A stretch of 64,000 nt of DNA from Closterium sp. NIES-65 (GCA_948144175.1 CANXME010002559.1:1302001-1366000), one strand, 5' to 3'; positions 8,799 to 19,905 are shown, counted from the stretch's first letter. Program-made: numbers and translations. Notes: a model not told the origin generated them from the sequence alone.

Positions 8799-9638
8799 CC
8801 AGAAGCGGAAGATGCACCGCTCCAGCTCCCAGGGGTGCAGCTTATGCCCCGGCCGCCGCTCGTCCTCCTCCCTCCCCCGCGCGACACTCCCGTCGTCCCT
8901 CCCCGCCTTCCGCGCGCCCCCCCTCCGCCTATCCCCCGCGCCAGTCACCCCCTTACCCCGCGCGTCGAACTCCGCAAAGTCCAAACCTGCCCGCCCGGAC
9001 CCGCGTCGCCTCTCGCTGGCTTCGTCTAGAAACGACGCCTCGGCGGCGAGGCGCAGCGCGAGGGCTAGTTGAAGCCGGTAGTCTTCGCCGGCGCGCTCGA
9101 AGTTGATATCATTCGACGGTTTCGCGTCAGCTACTAACGAGGATGAGATGGACGAAGGAGGCTCGGATGCGGTAACGGATGGGACGGCGGGGTGGGAGGC
9201 GAGGGAAGACAGATGTTGTTGCTGCTGCTGATGCTGCTGCAGTAACTGCTGCTGTTGATAATGATGCTGCTGCTGCTGTAGCTGCTGCTGTAGATGCTGC
9301 TGCTGTAGCTGCTGTTGTTGATGCTGCTGCTGCTGCTGAATCTGCAGTTGCATGTTCTGCGCAGAGCGCATCTGTATATCTCGCTGCATCGCCGCATCGC
9401 CATCTCCGCGAGTCATGGCGTCTCTATCCGTCCCTAACGGGTCGCCTATATCGGAGTACCCGGCGTCTCCGGCGTAGTAGTGCCTGGAATCAACGGCTAG
9501 ATCATCCTCGAAGCTTCTATACGCTTGATAATCTCCTATCAATCGGACGGCCTCCATTTCGTCTGCGAAGGAGCTGGTCGCCATATCTGAACAATGTCGG
9601 TTGGGCTGATCGCCGAAGTCTTTACTTGCGAGATCCAT
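8799..9638 (-). CDS. EDR1/CTR1-like Raf MAPKKK, exon 1
   Basis: First coding exon. Translation probably starts at 9638 (MDLASKDFG) or 9584 (MATSSFADE); the open frame extends to 9749, so the start is not certain. After a poly-Gln tract (roughly 9200-9360) comes EDYRLQLALALRLAAEASF, the counterpart of the YQLQLALALRLSSEA signature that opens the EDR1 domain in CTR1. The exon ends HPWELERCIFRFW at a GTGAGC donor; RFW matches HRFW of CTR1 and continues in phase 0 into exon 2. The protein is predicted to be a cytoplasmic or membrane-associated MAPKKK. The poly-Gln tract is a likely disordered, length-variable segment. Confidence 0.83.
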
Positions 9639-10289
9639 CTCGGAAGCGAATATCAGAGCTCTAGAAAAAGCCTGTTGCATCACACTTCTGAAAATTATTT
9701 CCAGATAAGCAAGAGGCCACACGAATTGGAAAACGGTGAAAATAACCAAGTCGAGATAGGGTTAAGAGACTGGCGATCAACGGATGCGCGTGACTGTAAG
9801 AAACTGATGCAGCAGCTCTGCCACTATGAAACAAGGCCGCGTTGCGACATTGAAGCGTCCGGCCGGATCAGACGGCTTACCTTGCGGAGCAAACTTTCTC
9901 CGTTCGTCTCGTCGCTCGCGGCAAATAAGCACCACATGCGCTGCTGCGTCGTCGCTCCCTGTAGGGTTTTGCTGCATTTAGCCTCCGCGCGTGGGGTAAG
10001 TGGCAGGTTGTGTGTCTCTGTACAGAGAGGGGGAGGAGAGGAGAAGCGGGTACTGTACACGCTAGAAGCTCGCACTGCAGTCTGCTTTGCAGCAACTCTT
10101 GTTTCAAACGGGAAATGATCAAAGAGGGGCCGAACAGTGCCAGAGCGGTGATAAACCAGGGGCCGAGAGGCCCGAAACTGACCAGACCGCTGCGCGAGGA
10201 GGAATTAACAGAGAGGCTCGTCACGGCTTGCATTTTCGCTCACACCTCAATATTCCTAGGATATCGTAAATGAATCATTTTTTCCATCC

Positions 10290-10332
10290 GGTAGCGTCGT
10301 TTAGCGAGCCAGGTAGCGCTACCGACGCTACC
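10290..10332. repeat. Inverted repeat GGTAGCGTCG...CGACGCTACC
   Basis: Perfect 10-nt arms flank a loop that itself contains the palindrome GGTAGCGCTACC (10312-10323). It could form a compound hairpin. Confidence 0.75.
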
Positions 10333-10399
10333 GAGGAAATGTTAGGGCAGCCTAAAAAAACTAAAACCAATAGAGAACCTAGACGCAATTTCGCGATGG

Positions 10400-10442
10400 A
10401 TCAACCCTAAACACGGGAACCCGCCTGGTGTTTAGGGTTGAT
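10400..10442. repeat. Hairpin with telo-box arms
   Basis: Perfect 15-nt arms (ATCAACCCTAAACAC and its complement) are separated by 13 nt. Each arm contains AACCCTAAA, the plant telo-box (telomere-repeat-like promoter motif). It lies ~760 bp upstream of the EDR1-like start codon. Confidence 0.8.
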
Positions 10443-12077
10443 GCCTACCGAGTCGCATCCATTTCCGAACGGGTTTTATTATTTAGGTCAGCGAAAGTGA
10501 TGTAATTTTTTAGAAAACGATCACGATTTCATTTTTCAAAGATATAAACATGACAAACCCTACTTCCAGTGGAATGCGACGCAAGCTTGGTATTAGGCGG
10601 CGATCATAACCATGAAAACATCATTGAACCAATAAAGTTCAGCAATAATTAGTTTTCTTTTTATCTTGGTTCGGATTCTCGGCTCAGCCACTTTGGGAGC
10701 CCCGGGGGTGTATCCGACGGCTGGAATCAACCCGGCCCTAATTCGGTCACCTCCCTGCTATTGTTCGGCCCCTATTTGATCTTCTCCCTGTTTCAAACTT
10801 GCTCTACCCTCCTCGTCACTTTCAAAGTCGACGTTGACGAAGCGTCAGGTAACAACCTGCCCCTCTTTTCTCACCCTTGCCCCAGACGAGTGATGGAGAT
10901 TGGGCGGTGGCGAGCTGAACAACATTCGCAGAGAACGCGTTCCGAGTCAACGAATTTTCGCAGGCCTCCCCTCCAGTCAAGCGCGGCTGGAAGGTGTAAT
11001 CCAGCAGGACACAGCGAAGCTGCCAACGGTTACGCTTCACCGAATCACCGCATTTATCGCAGGCGGAGGCGGTGAGAGACTGGCTGTTCGTCGTCAAAGA
11101 GTGTGCCTACTTGTTTCGCAGGGCGGCTAGCGAAAACCGCGTCTTCGCAATTACAATGGGACAGGCACGCCGCATGGCGACGAGCAAATGGCGTACACAG
11201 ACGAATCGACCTCATGCAAATGGGTCCGATTTCGTGGATTCGTCATGGGATTCGATCGTTACATCGCTCTCGGAATTTTGCAACAGCTGGGATGAGATTT
11301 GGCAGCCGCTGGCTGGCCGAAATAAATTCAGGCAACAGGTCTACGCCCGCGGCAGAATGTGTACACCAGCTCTGTCGATTAAAGGGCATATGCCCTTAAT
11401 GCCCTGAACATTCTGGGCTACTTTCACTCCAGCTCGACTGCATAAAGTGTTAGATCCGCACAGCACCCGTGCCACTAAGTGCCTCGCTCGACCCACCCCG
11501 GATGCGTCAAGTGCCCAAACCAGGCCTTCCCCTGTCTCAAAGTTTTGGCTTCCGGTGGTAGGATAACCCCCCCAAATTCTGCCTGACCCCCCCCCCCCTC
11601 TTTCTCCTTACCGTAGGTTGCACGAGAGGAGTGGATTTTTCACTTAGCGTTTTCTAACCAATCCTGTGTTTATAAAGTGTCTAAGTCAGCTTGGAGCACT
11701 TGAATTTTCCCTTCACGTCTAAGTGGAAACTCTTCACAAGCCCTGATTTCAAGTTTTCACTTTGGGGTGCGCCCGTGACCGTTAAAGGCGCCCAAACGCT
11801 CAGCTACACCCAAAACAGGGTCAGATGGGGAGGAGCTGGGGAGCGCAAGTATGGGCCCCAGGAACTTCCTTGTGTACACGCTCCAGCAATCACAACTGAC
11901 CGAGGGACGCGGAAATTAGCACTGGTGCTTCCACGTGGAACCGCATGTCATCTTTGGGTTGCGTAGGAACCTTCGTTTGCACTTTTCGGTTGACTGATGT
12001 GAACAGTGATCTTCCTCCCCAAAAGACGGGGAACAGCACTGTTCACAAAAATTACCCAAAAACTGGAAACAAACTAG

Positions 12078-12404
12078 TGTAAGGAATTTTCTCGGCATTC
12101 CTTACGGAGCCGACTACATCGCGTACAGCAACAGCCGATTGTTCGCCCGTTACTGCTAACGGAACTTCGCCGACTTCGCGCGCACTGTTTTGCCAAACCT
12201 CGCACTGCTGGCATGGCCGTATCGGCCTACGCTTCGGGACTAGCCCGAGCCTCGCTCCAGCGTAGCACTAGCAAGCTCGCACGCACCGCGTTACCGTTTT
12301 GCATGTTTCGCGTATAAATGTTCGCTCATGCCTTCGCTCACATTTTGTACTCGTTTGACACCTTAGTGCAATTCTCGCTACCTCGATTCATTGCACCCGT
12401 AACA
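12078..12404 (+). repeat. 5' LTR of gypsy element 1
   Basis: 327 bp, TG..CA termini, with a TATAAATG box near 12313 and the downstream string GTTCGCTCATGCCTTCGCTC that the second gypsy element shares. Confidence 0.95.
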
Positions 12405-12586
12405 CTTGGTTTCAGAGCCCCTTTCTTTCGGACCGCGCATCTCCGCACACCAGGAAATCAACTTTTGATTTTTCACTCGAAGGGACTCACGCACCTTAGC
12501 CCCTAGGAGCCGCTGTCCTCGCGTTCTCTCGTAAACGCGTGCAGCCACGACCGCGCCTAGACTAAGACGAGCCGACGCCCTTCGTC

Positions 12587-13756
12587 ATGGCTGAAAATAT
12601 CGATGTCACCACCCTCACGCAGGAGCGTTTGAACGATCTGCTGCGACAGCTGCACGAAAGCTCCGAGGAAATCGCGGCATTAACGGCAGAACGCTCATCG
12701 CTGCAAAATGACCTCATGAGGGCACAACAAGCACAATCTCAAGCACCTGGCACTCCGATTCAACCTGCACCCTCAACATCACAACACGGGAGTGTGGGGC
12801 AACCCGCGAGCGCGGCCAGTGATGGCGTCGTCCGCCCCGACGGAGACGACGACCACGGCACGACACACCCCAGAGCGACGCATGCGGCCCCAAGTCAGCC
12901 TCGCGTCACGATTTCGGCACCAACCCACGATTCGGGACTGCCGTCACCGATGCCGCTGAAGCCGCAGCGCCCGCCATGCTTTGACCCGAGTCAACGGGGT
13001 GGTCCTACCGTTCAGGCGTGGTTATTCACAATGAATGTTTTCTTCGACGCCAACTACGTCTCGGAGGACTCGGCGAAGATTCGATACGCCGTGTCGTTGC
13101 TGCGAGGACCCGCCATGAACTGGTGGCGCGTCATCGTCACGAAGCCGACCGACTACGCGACACTACCGACACGGGAAGGACAAACCGGACCCTGGGCGCC
13201 GTCGTATTTCGTGGAGGTGCCCCAGTATCGCACGTGGGACGCGTGGTGCGCAGGTCTGCGCGCTCGATTTGAGCCAATTGCGGCCTCGATCTCGGCGCGA
13301 CAGAAGCTCCGCACTTGGCGCCAACTCGGTTCCGTCCAGGATTACACGAGCGGATTTCTGGCGCTATGCGAGCAGGTGGGCTACATGCATGAGAGCGAAC
13401 GCATCGACCGCTACATCGGCGGCCTGAAGCAGGACATCGCTCAGGAAATCCAGCTTCGCAGCGTCACTGAGTTTCAGGAAATTCTCGCTATGGCGGAGAA
13501 GCTCGACTTCTTTCGCCGACCGAGACCGGGGTCCTACGGAAACAACACCTGGGGACATCGGCCTCGTGGGACGAACGAGAGCGCCACGATACGCGCCGTC
13601 GCCGCAAATGCCGCTGCCGCACCGTTCAAAGGGCGTTGCTTTGCGTGCAATCGGCCGGGACATCGCAAGAGCGAATGCCCGGAAAACGCTAAGGGAAAGG
13701 GGGAAGCTGAGCAGCAGACACAGACCAAGCAGCAGGGAAACGCTGGAAGTCAGTAG
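12587..13756 (+). CDS. Gag of gypsy element 1
   Basis: 389 aa. A coiled N-terminal part is followed by a retrotransposon gag domain (FDPSQRGGPTVQAWLFTMNV through ARFEPIAASISARQKLRTW) and a CCHC zinc knuckle (CFACNRPGHRKSEC) near the C-terminus. It is the structural nucleocapsid-type protein of the element. Confidence 0.93.
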   Translation: MAENIDVTTLTQERLNDLLRQLHESSEEIAALTAERSSLQNDLMRAQQAQSQAPGTPIQPAPSTSQHGSVGQPASAASDGVVRPDGDDDHGTTHPRATHAAPSQPRVTISAPTHDSGLPSPMPLKPQRPPCFDPSQRGGPTVQAWLFTMNVFFDANYVSEDSAKIRYAVSLLRGPAMNWWRVIVTKPTDYATLPTREGQTGPWAPSYFVEVPQYRTWDAWCAGLRARFEPIAASISARQKLRTWRQLGSVQDYTSGFLALCEQVGYMHESERIDRYIGGLKQDIAQEIQLRSVTEFQEILAMAEKLDFFRRPRPGSYGNNTWGHRPRGTNESATIRAVAANAAAAPFKGRCFACNRPGHRKSECPENAKGKGEAEQQTQTKQQGNAGSQ

Positions 13757-13815
13757 CAGACGGGCCCTCTACTGACAGGTCACGCCGCTCGCCCGACCCA
13801 ACCGACCCTCACCGA

Positions 13816-16800
13816 GTGATTGTGCCGGTTCACGCAATCGACCACACCCGGCCGAATAAGGAGGGTACCACGGTAGATAGCCCTATACTGCTCAGTGGGA
13901 AAATTGGGACGGACTTAGTTAAAATATTCGTAGACGGGGGAGCCAGCCACAGCCTCATTAACACTGCTACAGCACGAAAACTGCGACTGCCACTGGACCG
14001 ATGCTTACCTGAGATCGACGCACGACTGGTAGACGGCACGCCGCTGGCAATACGGGAACGCGTAGACCGAGTTCGGATTCGATGCAGGGGTAACTTCACG
14101 TTTAGTCAGGAAATGCTCGCAACGACCCTCGACGGAACCGACATTTTACTCGGGCGTGATTGGCTGCGACGACACAATCCGCGAATTGACTGGACGACGG
14201 GTGACTGCACCGTGCGAGTAAACGGTAACAACATCGCCTTACCTCGCTGGGGCTCGCCTGAGTCTTCGTCGGTGCGTGTCAATGCGATCACGATGAAACG
14301 CGCTGTTGCGGCCGGAGCCGACGTGTACGCGGTTGACATTCGGGAAGCCGAGGCAGCAGACAAGGGGGGCGATTTACAGAAACTGCTGACCGACGTACCG
14401 AGTGATCTGGCAGCGCTGTTAAAACAGTACAGTGACATTTTCCCGGACGACCTGCCGACGGGACTGCCACCTCAGCGACCGCACGATCACAGGATAGAAC
14501 TGGAACCGGGGGCACAGCCAACAGTACAGCGACAGTTCCGACTGACCCAACCCGAACTAGACGAACTGAGGAAGCAGCTCGATTACCTGCTCGAAAAAGA
14601 ATTCATTCGCCCTAGTTCGTCGCCCTTCGCCGCACCCATACTGTTCACACCGAAAAAGGACGGGGGGTTTCGCATGTGTATCGACTACAGGGCACTGAAC
14701 AGGGTTACCATCAAATCCCGTTACCCCATCCCACGAGCCGACGAACTGATCGACCAACTACGCACAGCCCGGGTTTTCTCGAAAATCGACCTCCGAGGAG
14801 GCTACCACCAAATCTGCGTCAACCCACCCGACTGCCCTAAAACCGCATTCCGAACACGCTACGGATCCTTCGAATACACTGTCATGCCATTCGGACTGAC
14901 CAACGCCCCCGCCACTTTCCAAATGACCATGAACGAAGCATTCCGCCCACTTTTAGATAAGTGCGTCATCGTTTATCTGGACGACATACTGATTTACAGC
15001 CCTGACAGAGCACAGCACTTACAGGACATCGAAGCAGTTTTTAAAATCCTGAGTGAGAACCGCCTACTGACCAAAGCATCTAAGTGTGAGTTTTTACAGG
15101 ACCGCCTGGAGTTTTTGGGACATGTTATTTCAGCTGCAGGAGTGGAAATAGACCCGAAGAAAATTGCGACGATTCAGGCTTGGCACGCGCCGACCAACTT
15201 GACCGAGTTGCAGAGTTTCCTGGGGTTCGTCAACTACGTGCGCCGGTTCGTCCCCGACATGGCGAAGCTGACTGCCCCGTTGACCGACCTGCTGAGGAAG
15301 GGGGTTGAGTACACGTGGGGGGAGAAAGAGCAAGCTGCCTTCTCGGCCCTCAAAAATATTTTGTGCTCCCCGCCCGTCCTTCGCATTGCAGATCCCCACC
15401 GTCCGTTCGAGCTCGTCACCGACGCAAGTGACATCGCTGTGGGAGCGGTACTGTTGCAGGACTTCGGGAACGGCCTCCAGCCAATCGCGTACGAGTCCCG
15501 CAAACTACACCCGCCCGAACGTAACTACCCGATACACGACCGCGAGATGCTAGCGATCGTGCACGCGTTCAAAGTTTGGCGATGTTACCTGACTGGCGCC
15601 GACGTGACAGTACGGACAGACCACCGCTCGCTACAGTACCTTCGCGCCCAACCAAATCTCAACCCACGACAGATTCGCTGGTTGGACTATCTCGAGTCCA
15701 ATTTTCACTACACCGTCACGTACAAAAAAGGAGTATCCAACATCGCCGATGCTCTCACCCGCCCCACCGCCCAACTCCACGCCATCCTACTCGCCCAGAC
15801 CAACCCACTTTTAACTGGCCTATTTACCCACGGATACCGCACCGACCCATTTTTCACGACCGGAAATTCACAGCAACTGGCAGAAGCAAAAGGAGTCTAT
15901 TACGTAAAAACAGGCACCAACCGCATTTGGGTACCCGCGTACTCACTACTGAGGGAGCTGCTACTACAGGAGGCACACGACGGGATTACCTCGGGACATT
16001 TCGGGGTAGAAAAAACGCGACAGCAACTGCAGCGGTATTATTACTGGCCGGAGCTGTTGACCGACGTACAGCAGCACGTGGGCTCGTGCCCGACGTGTCA
16101 GGTGATGAAGAGTTCAAGGAAGCGGAAGGCGGGTCAATTGCAGCCGATCCCACCGCCCGAACGCGCCTGGCAGCAAGTAACCATGGACTTCGTCACAGGG
16201 TTACCTTCGAACCCTGGGGGTAACGACGCGGTGATGGTCGTCGTAGATAGGCTGACGAAGATGGCACACTTCGCTGCGTGCAAAAAGTCGATCTCAGCCG
16301 AGGAGACCGCTCGCCTGTTCATCGCAGCCGTTGTTCGCCTGCACGAGATACCAGCAGCAATTATCAGCGACAGGGACACGAAGTTTACCAGCAACTTCTG
16401 GAAGAACCTCTGGGAGCAGTTCGGGACCAGGCTACAGTTCAGTTCGTCGTACCACCCCGAGACCGACGGCCAAACGGAGCGGACGAATCAGACGATGGAG
16501 CAGTTGATTCGTGCCACGTGCGACGACCCCACAACCTGGGAGCAGCAGCTGCCGCTGATCGAGTTCGCGTACAACAACGCCACATCAGCCACGACGCAGC
16601 AGTCCCCGTTCTACCTGAACTATGGGCAAAACCCCACAGTGCCCATGACGCCGAGTCCGGACAACCCAACGCCACGTGCACAACAATTTGCCGTAATCCT
16701 GCAAGCTGCCCGCGCCAGAGCCGCCGAAGCAATAAAAAAGGCCAACGTCATCGCTAAGCGCAACGCTGATCGCCACCGCCGTCCTGTCACGTACCAATTT

Positions 16801-17244
16801 GGAGATTACGTACTGCTCGACACGCAAAATCTGCGACTGCCCGACGTACCCAAATTACGACCGCGCTACTATGGACCATTCCAAATCAGTCACATGATCA
16901 CACCCGTCACCGCGCACCTACTTTTGCCAACCGACTGGTACATCAGCCCTTCGTTCCACGTCAGCCTACTTCGCCCATACATCCCGACCACAAGTCAACT
17001 GCCGCGTCACCGGCCACAATCAATGACTCGCCCTGCATCAGAGCCGATCATCGAGCCCGAAAAAATTCTGAGCCATCGGATCCGCCACCCCACGGGAATC
17101 AGGAGGATTGAATTCCTCGTTCGCTGGAAAGACCGCACGCCAACTGAAGATAGCTGGGTGCCCCTGAGCAACATCGAAAATCACCCTGCCCTGCAAGTGT
17201 ACCTGAGGAGCCGGGGATTCCGCGATATACACGCACTCGCGTAG
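13816..17244 (+). CDS. Pol polyprotein of gypsy element 1
   Basis: 1142 aa, in order: aspartic protease (DGGASHS), reverse transcriptase (CIDYRALN, YLDDIL), RNase H (VTDASDIAVGAVLL), zinc-binding integrase N-domain (H..H..CPTC), integrase core (DFVTGLP, DRDTKF, YHPETDGQTERTNQ) and a C-terminal chromodomain (EFLVRWKDRTPTEDSWVP). The order RT-RNaseH-INT is that of Ty3/gypsy. The chromodomain suggests targeting to marked chromatin. Confidence 0.95.
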   Translation: MIVPVHAIDHTRPNKEGTTVDSPILLSGKIGTDLVKIFVDGGASHSLINTATARKLRLPLDRCLPEIDARLVDGTPLAIRERVDRVRIRCRGNFTFSQEMLATTLDGTDILLGRDWLRRHNPRIDWTTGDCTVRVNGNNIALPRWGSPESSSVRVNAITMKRAVAAGADVYAVDIREAEAADKGGDLQKLLTDVPSDLAALLKQYSDIFPDDLPTGLPPQRPHDHRIELEPGAQPTVQRQFRLTQPELDELRKQLDYLLEKEFIRPSSSPFAAPILFTPKKDGGFRMCIDYRALNRVTIKSRYPIPRADELIDQLRTARVFSKIDLRGGYHQICVNPPDCPKTAFRTRYGSFEYTVMPFGLTNAPATFQMTMNEAFRPLLDKCVIVYLDDILIYSPDRAQHLQDIEAVFKILSENRLLTKASKCEFLQDRLEFLGHVISAAGVEIDPKKIATIQAWHAPTNLTELQSFLGFVNYVRRFVPDMAKLTAPLTDLLRKGVEYTWGEKEQAAFSALKNILCSPPVLRIADPHRPFELVTDASDIAVGAVLLQDFGNGLQPIAYESRKLHPPERNYPIHDREMLAIVHAFKVWRCYLTGADVTVRTDHRSLQYLRAQPNLNPRQIRWLDYLESNFHYTVTYKKGVSNIADALTRPTAQLHAILLAQTNPLLTGLFTHGYRTDPFFTTGNSQQLAEAKGVYYVKTGTNRIWVPAYSLLRELLLQEAHDGITSGHFGVEKTRQQLQRYYYWPELLTDVQQHVGSCPTCQVMKSSRKRKAGQLQPIPPPERAWQQVTMDFVTGLPSNPGGNDAVMVVVDRLTKMAHFAACKKSISAEETARLFIAAVVRLHEIPAAIISDRDTKFTSNFWKNLWEQFGTRLQFSSSYHPETDGQTERTNQTMEQLIRATCDDPTTWEQQLPLIEFAYNNATSATTQQSPFYLNYGQNPTVPMTPSPDNPTPRAQQFAVILQAARARAAEAIKKANVIAKRNADRHRRPVTYQFGDYVLLDTQNLRLPDVPKLRPRYYGPFQISHMITPVTAHLLLPTDWYISPSFHVSLLRPYIPTTSQLPRHRPQSMTRPASEPIIEPEKILSHRIRHPTGIRRIEFLVRWKDRTPTEDSWVPLSNIENHPALQVYLRSRGFRDIHALA

Positions 17245-17273
17245 CGGAGGGGGCTTCTTAAGGGGGGGGGTAG

Positions 17274-17600
17274 TGTAAGGAATTTTCTCGGCATTCCTTA
17301 CGGAGCCGACTACATTGCGTACAGCAACAGCCGATTGTTCGCCCGTTACTGCTAACGGAACTTCGCCGACTTCGCGCGCACTGTTTTGCCAAACCTCGCA
17401 CTGCTGGCATGGCCGTATCGGCCTACGCTTCGGGACTAGCCCGAGCCTCGCTCCAGCGTAGCACTAGCAAGCTCGCACGCACCGCGTTACCGTTTTGCAT
17501 GTTTCGCGTATAAATGTTCGCTCATGCCTTCGCTCACATTTTGTACTCGTTTGACACCTTAGTGCAATTCTCGCTACCTCGATTCATTGCACCCGTAACA
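17274..17600 (+). repeat. 3' LTR of gypsy element 1
   Basis: 327 bp, virtually identical to the 5' LTR. Confidence 0.95.
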
Positions 17601-18034
17601 CTTCTAAAAAAAACACACAAAAGCATGCAAAGTTGTACGGAAGAGGCGATCACAACCCATATTGCACCACCCCACACCCCAAAGCAGACACAAACGACAG
17701 CAGTTATGAATGCTTTGAAGCTACTGCTAAAATGCATCATTGATGCAACTGAGATTGATCTGGTATGGAAGAGGCAAGCAAAGCTGCCCCACCAACAATC
17801 ACAACCCCAATTGCATACACAAGGCACTTAGCAGAACTCACCTAGAAACAGACACAAACAACAATACATACATGTTCACACACTCACACGCATACAGGCT
17901 CACACATATGCACACAAAAGATGCAGAAACATACAGCTACTAAGCATGCAATCATAGCCAAAGAAGTTCAGCCATTAATAAACCATCACTAACTTGTCCC
18001 CCATTACCCTCCCTCCCCCCCTCCCTGATCTCCC

Positions 18035-18132
18035 TTCCCTCCCCCCCCCCCCCCCCCCCCCCCCCCCCAACACCCCCCCGTTTTTCTCCGCAAGAACAAT
18101 GATTGCAGCTGGAACTTCCTGCACATGAACGA

Positions 18133-18205
<73 letters not shown>
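18035..18205. repeat. Poly-C, poly-A and (ACA)n tract
   Basis: About 30 C near 18040-18068, about 40 A near 18133-18171, then (CAA)n to about 18205. Confidence 0.95.
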
Positions 18206-18419
18206 CACAACAGCAAATGCAGCTCTCACTCCCTGCACAACGACACACAAGCAAACAAGCACAGATACATACAGATAGCGTAATAAAACACGCAACCATC
18301 ACAAATGAAATTCAGAAATGCAAAAAAAATCAGCAATAGTCCCCCTTAACCCTCCCTACACCCCTCCGTCCCTCCTTCCCTCATCTCCCTCCCACTCCCT
18401 CACTCATCTCCCTTCTCAG

Positions 18420-18735
18420 CTCACACGCCCTGCACAAAGCGAAAACAGAGAAGTTCACACATACACGCCCTGCACAAAGCAAAAAGAGAGAAGCCAACCA
18501 CACACGCCATGCACAAAGCAAAAAAACAGAGAAGTCAACAAACACACGCCCTACACAAAGCAAAAAACCAGAGAAATCAACACACACACACGCCCTGCAC
18601 AGAGCAAAGAGAAGTCAACACACACATGCCCCTCACAAAGCAAAAACAGAGAAATCAACACACAAACGCCCTGCACAAAGCAAAAACAGGGAAAGCAACA
18701 ACTCACCTTGCACAAAATCAGAGAATGTTTACACA
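18420..18735. repeat. Degenerate ~38-45-bp repeat (CACGCCCTGCACAAAGC)
   Basis: About 8 copies of CACGCCCTGCACAAAGC followed by an A-rich AGAGAAGTCAACACAC-type spacer of variable length. Confidence 0.8.
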
Positions 18736-18899
18736 CACACTGTGTACAAGAATGCAAAATTTAGATCATGCAACTCACCTGCCCTTCCAGGAGGAGGTCA
18801 AGCAGGAAATAAAAATCACCCTCCCTGCACAAGAAAGCAAAAAACAAATAGTACACCTCACATGCATTGCACAAGGCGTCAGTGCATAGCAGAAAAGGC

Positions 18900-19905
18900 G
18901 CCAGCGCACTCTCATGCGCACTCTCACGCGCTCCCTAACCGACTCTCTCACGCGCAGTCTCACGCGCGCACTCTCTCGCGCACTCTCACGCACACTCTCA
19001 CGCACACTCTCACGCGCGCACTCTTACTCACTCTCTCACGCGCACTGTCACAAGCTCTCTCACGCGCACTTTCACGCGCTCCCTCACGCGCTCCCTCACG
19101 CGCTCCCTCACGCGCTCTCACACGCTCTCTCACGCGCTCTGTCACGCGCTCTGTCACGCGCACTCTCACACGCACTCTCACACGCGCACTCTTACGCGCT
19201 CTCTCACGCGCACTGTCACAAGCTCTCACGCGCACTTTCACGCGCTCCCTCACGCGCTCTCACACGCTCTCTCACGGGCACTCTCACGCGCTCTCTCACG
19301 CGCACCCTCACGCGCGCACTCTCTCGCGCACTCTCACGCACTCTCTCATGCGCGCACTCATACGCACTCTCTCACGAGCACTGTCACAAGCTCTCTGACG
19401 CGCACTTTCACGCGCTCCCTCACGGGCTCTCACACGCTCTCTCACGCGCTCTGTCACGCGCTCGCGCACTCTCACACGCACTCTCACACGCGCACTCTTA
19501 CGCGCTCTCTCACGCGCACTGTCACAAGCTCTCACGCGCACTTTCACGCGCTCCCTCACGCGCTCTCACACGCTCTCTCGCGGGCACTCTCACGCGCTCT
19601 CTCACGCGCACCCTCACGCGTGCACTCTCTCGCGCACTCTCACGCACACTCTCATGCGCGCACTCATACGCACTCTCTCACGCGCACTGTCACAAGCTCT
19701 CTGACGCGCACTTTCACGCGCTCCCTCACGCGCTCTCACACGCTCTCTCACGCGCTCTCTCACGCGCTCTCTCGCGCGCACTCACGCGCACTCTCACGCG
19801 CACTCTCACGCGCTCTCTCACGCACTCTCTCCTGCGCTCTCTCCTGCGCTCTCTCCTGCGCGTTCGCTCCCGTGCACACGCTCTCCCTCGCGCTCCATCT
19901 CAACC
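18900..19905. repeat. CTCTCACGCGCA-type array with higher-order repeats
   Basis: Short CTCTCACGCG / CACTCTCACGCG words are arranged in larger blocks; the blocks at about 19020-19320 and 19490-19620 resemble each other closely. CpG-rich with alternating purine-pyrimidine CACGCG tracts. Confidence 0.85.

Larger units (their letters stand above)
9639..12077. other. Non-coding interval upstream of the EDR1-like gene
   Basis: No ORF here resembles a known protein. It should hold the promoter and 5' UTR of the minus-strand EDR1-like gene. Two inverted repeats stand out (10290-10332 and 10400-10442), along with an AT-richer stretch around 10480-10680 and a C-run near 11590. I see no clear TATA box that I would defend. 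Confidence 0.5.
12078..17600 (+). mobile_element. Ty3/gypsy LTR retrotransposon (chromovirus), looks whole
   Basis: 5.5-kb element with 327-bp LTRs (TGTAAGG..GTAACA) that differ at about one position, so it is very young. A primer-binding site similar to initiator tRNA-Met (TGGTTTCAGAGCC) follows the 5' LTR. A purine-rich tract (AAGGGGGGGGGTAG) precedes the 3' LTR. Gag and pol are separate open frames and pol ends in a chromodomain, which places the element among the chromoviruses. I found no matching 5-bp target-site duplication (ACTAG versus CTTCT). No breaks are apparent. Confidence 0.95.

Noticed and set aside
10761-11407. Several 76-111-codon ORFs upstream of gypsy element 1
   Set aside because: Overlapping frames on both strands, no recognisable motif, no splice-supported extension.
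18103-18339. Lys- and Asn-rich small protein
   Set aside because: Translation of poly-A followed by (CAA)n.
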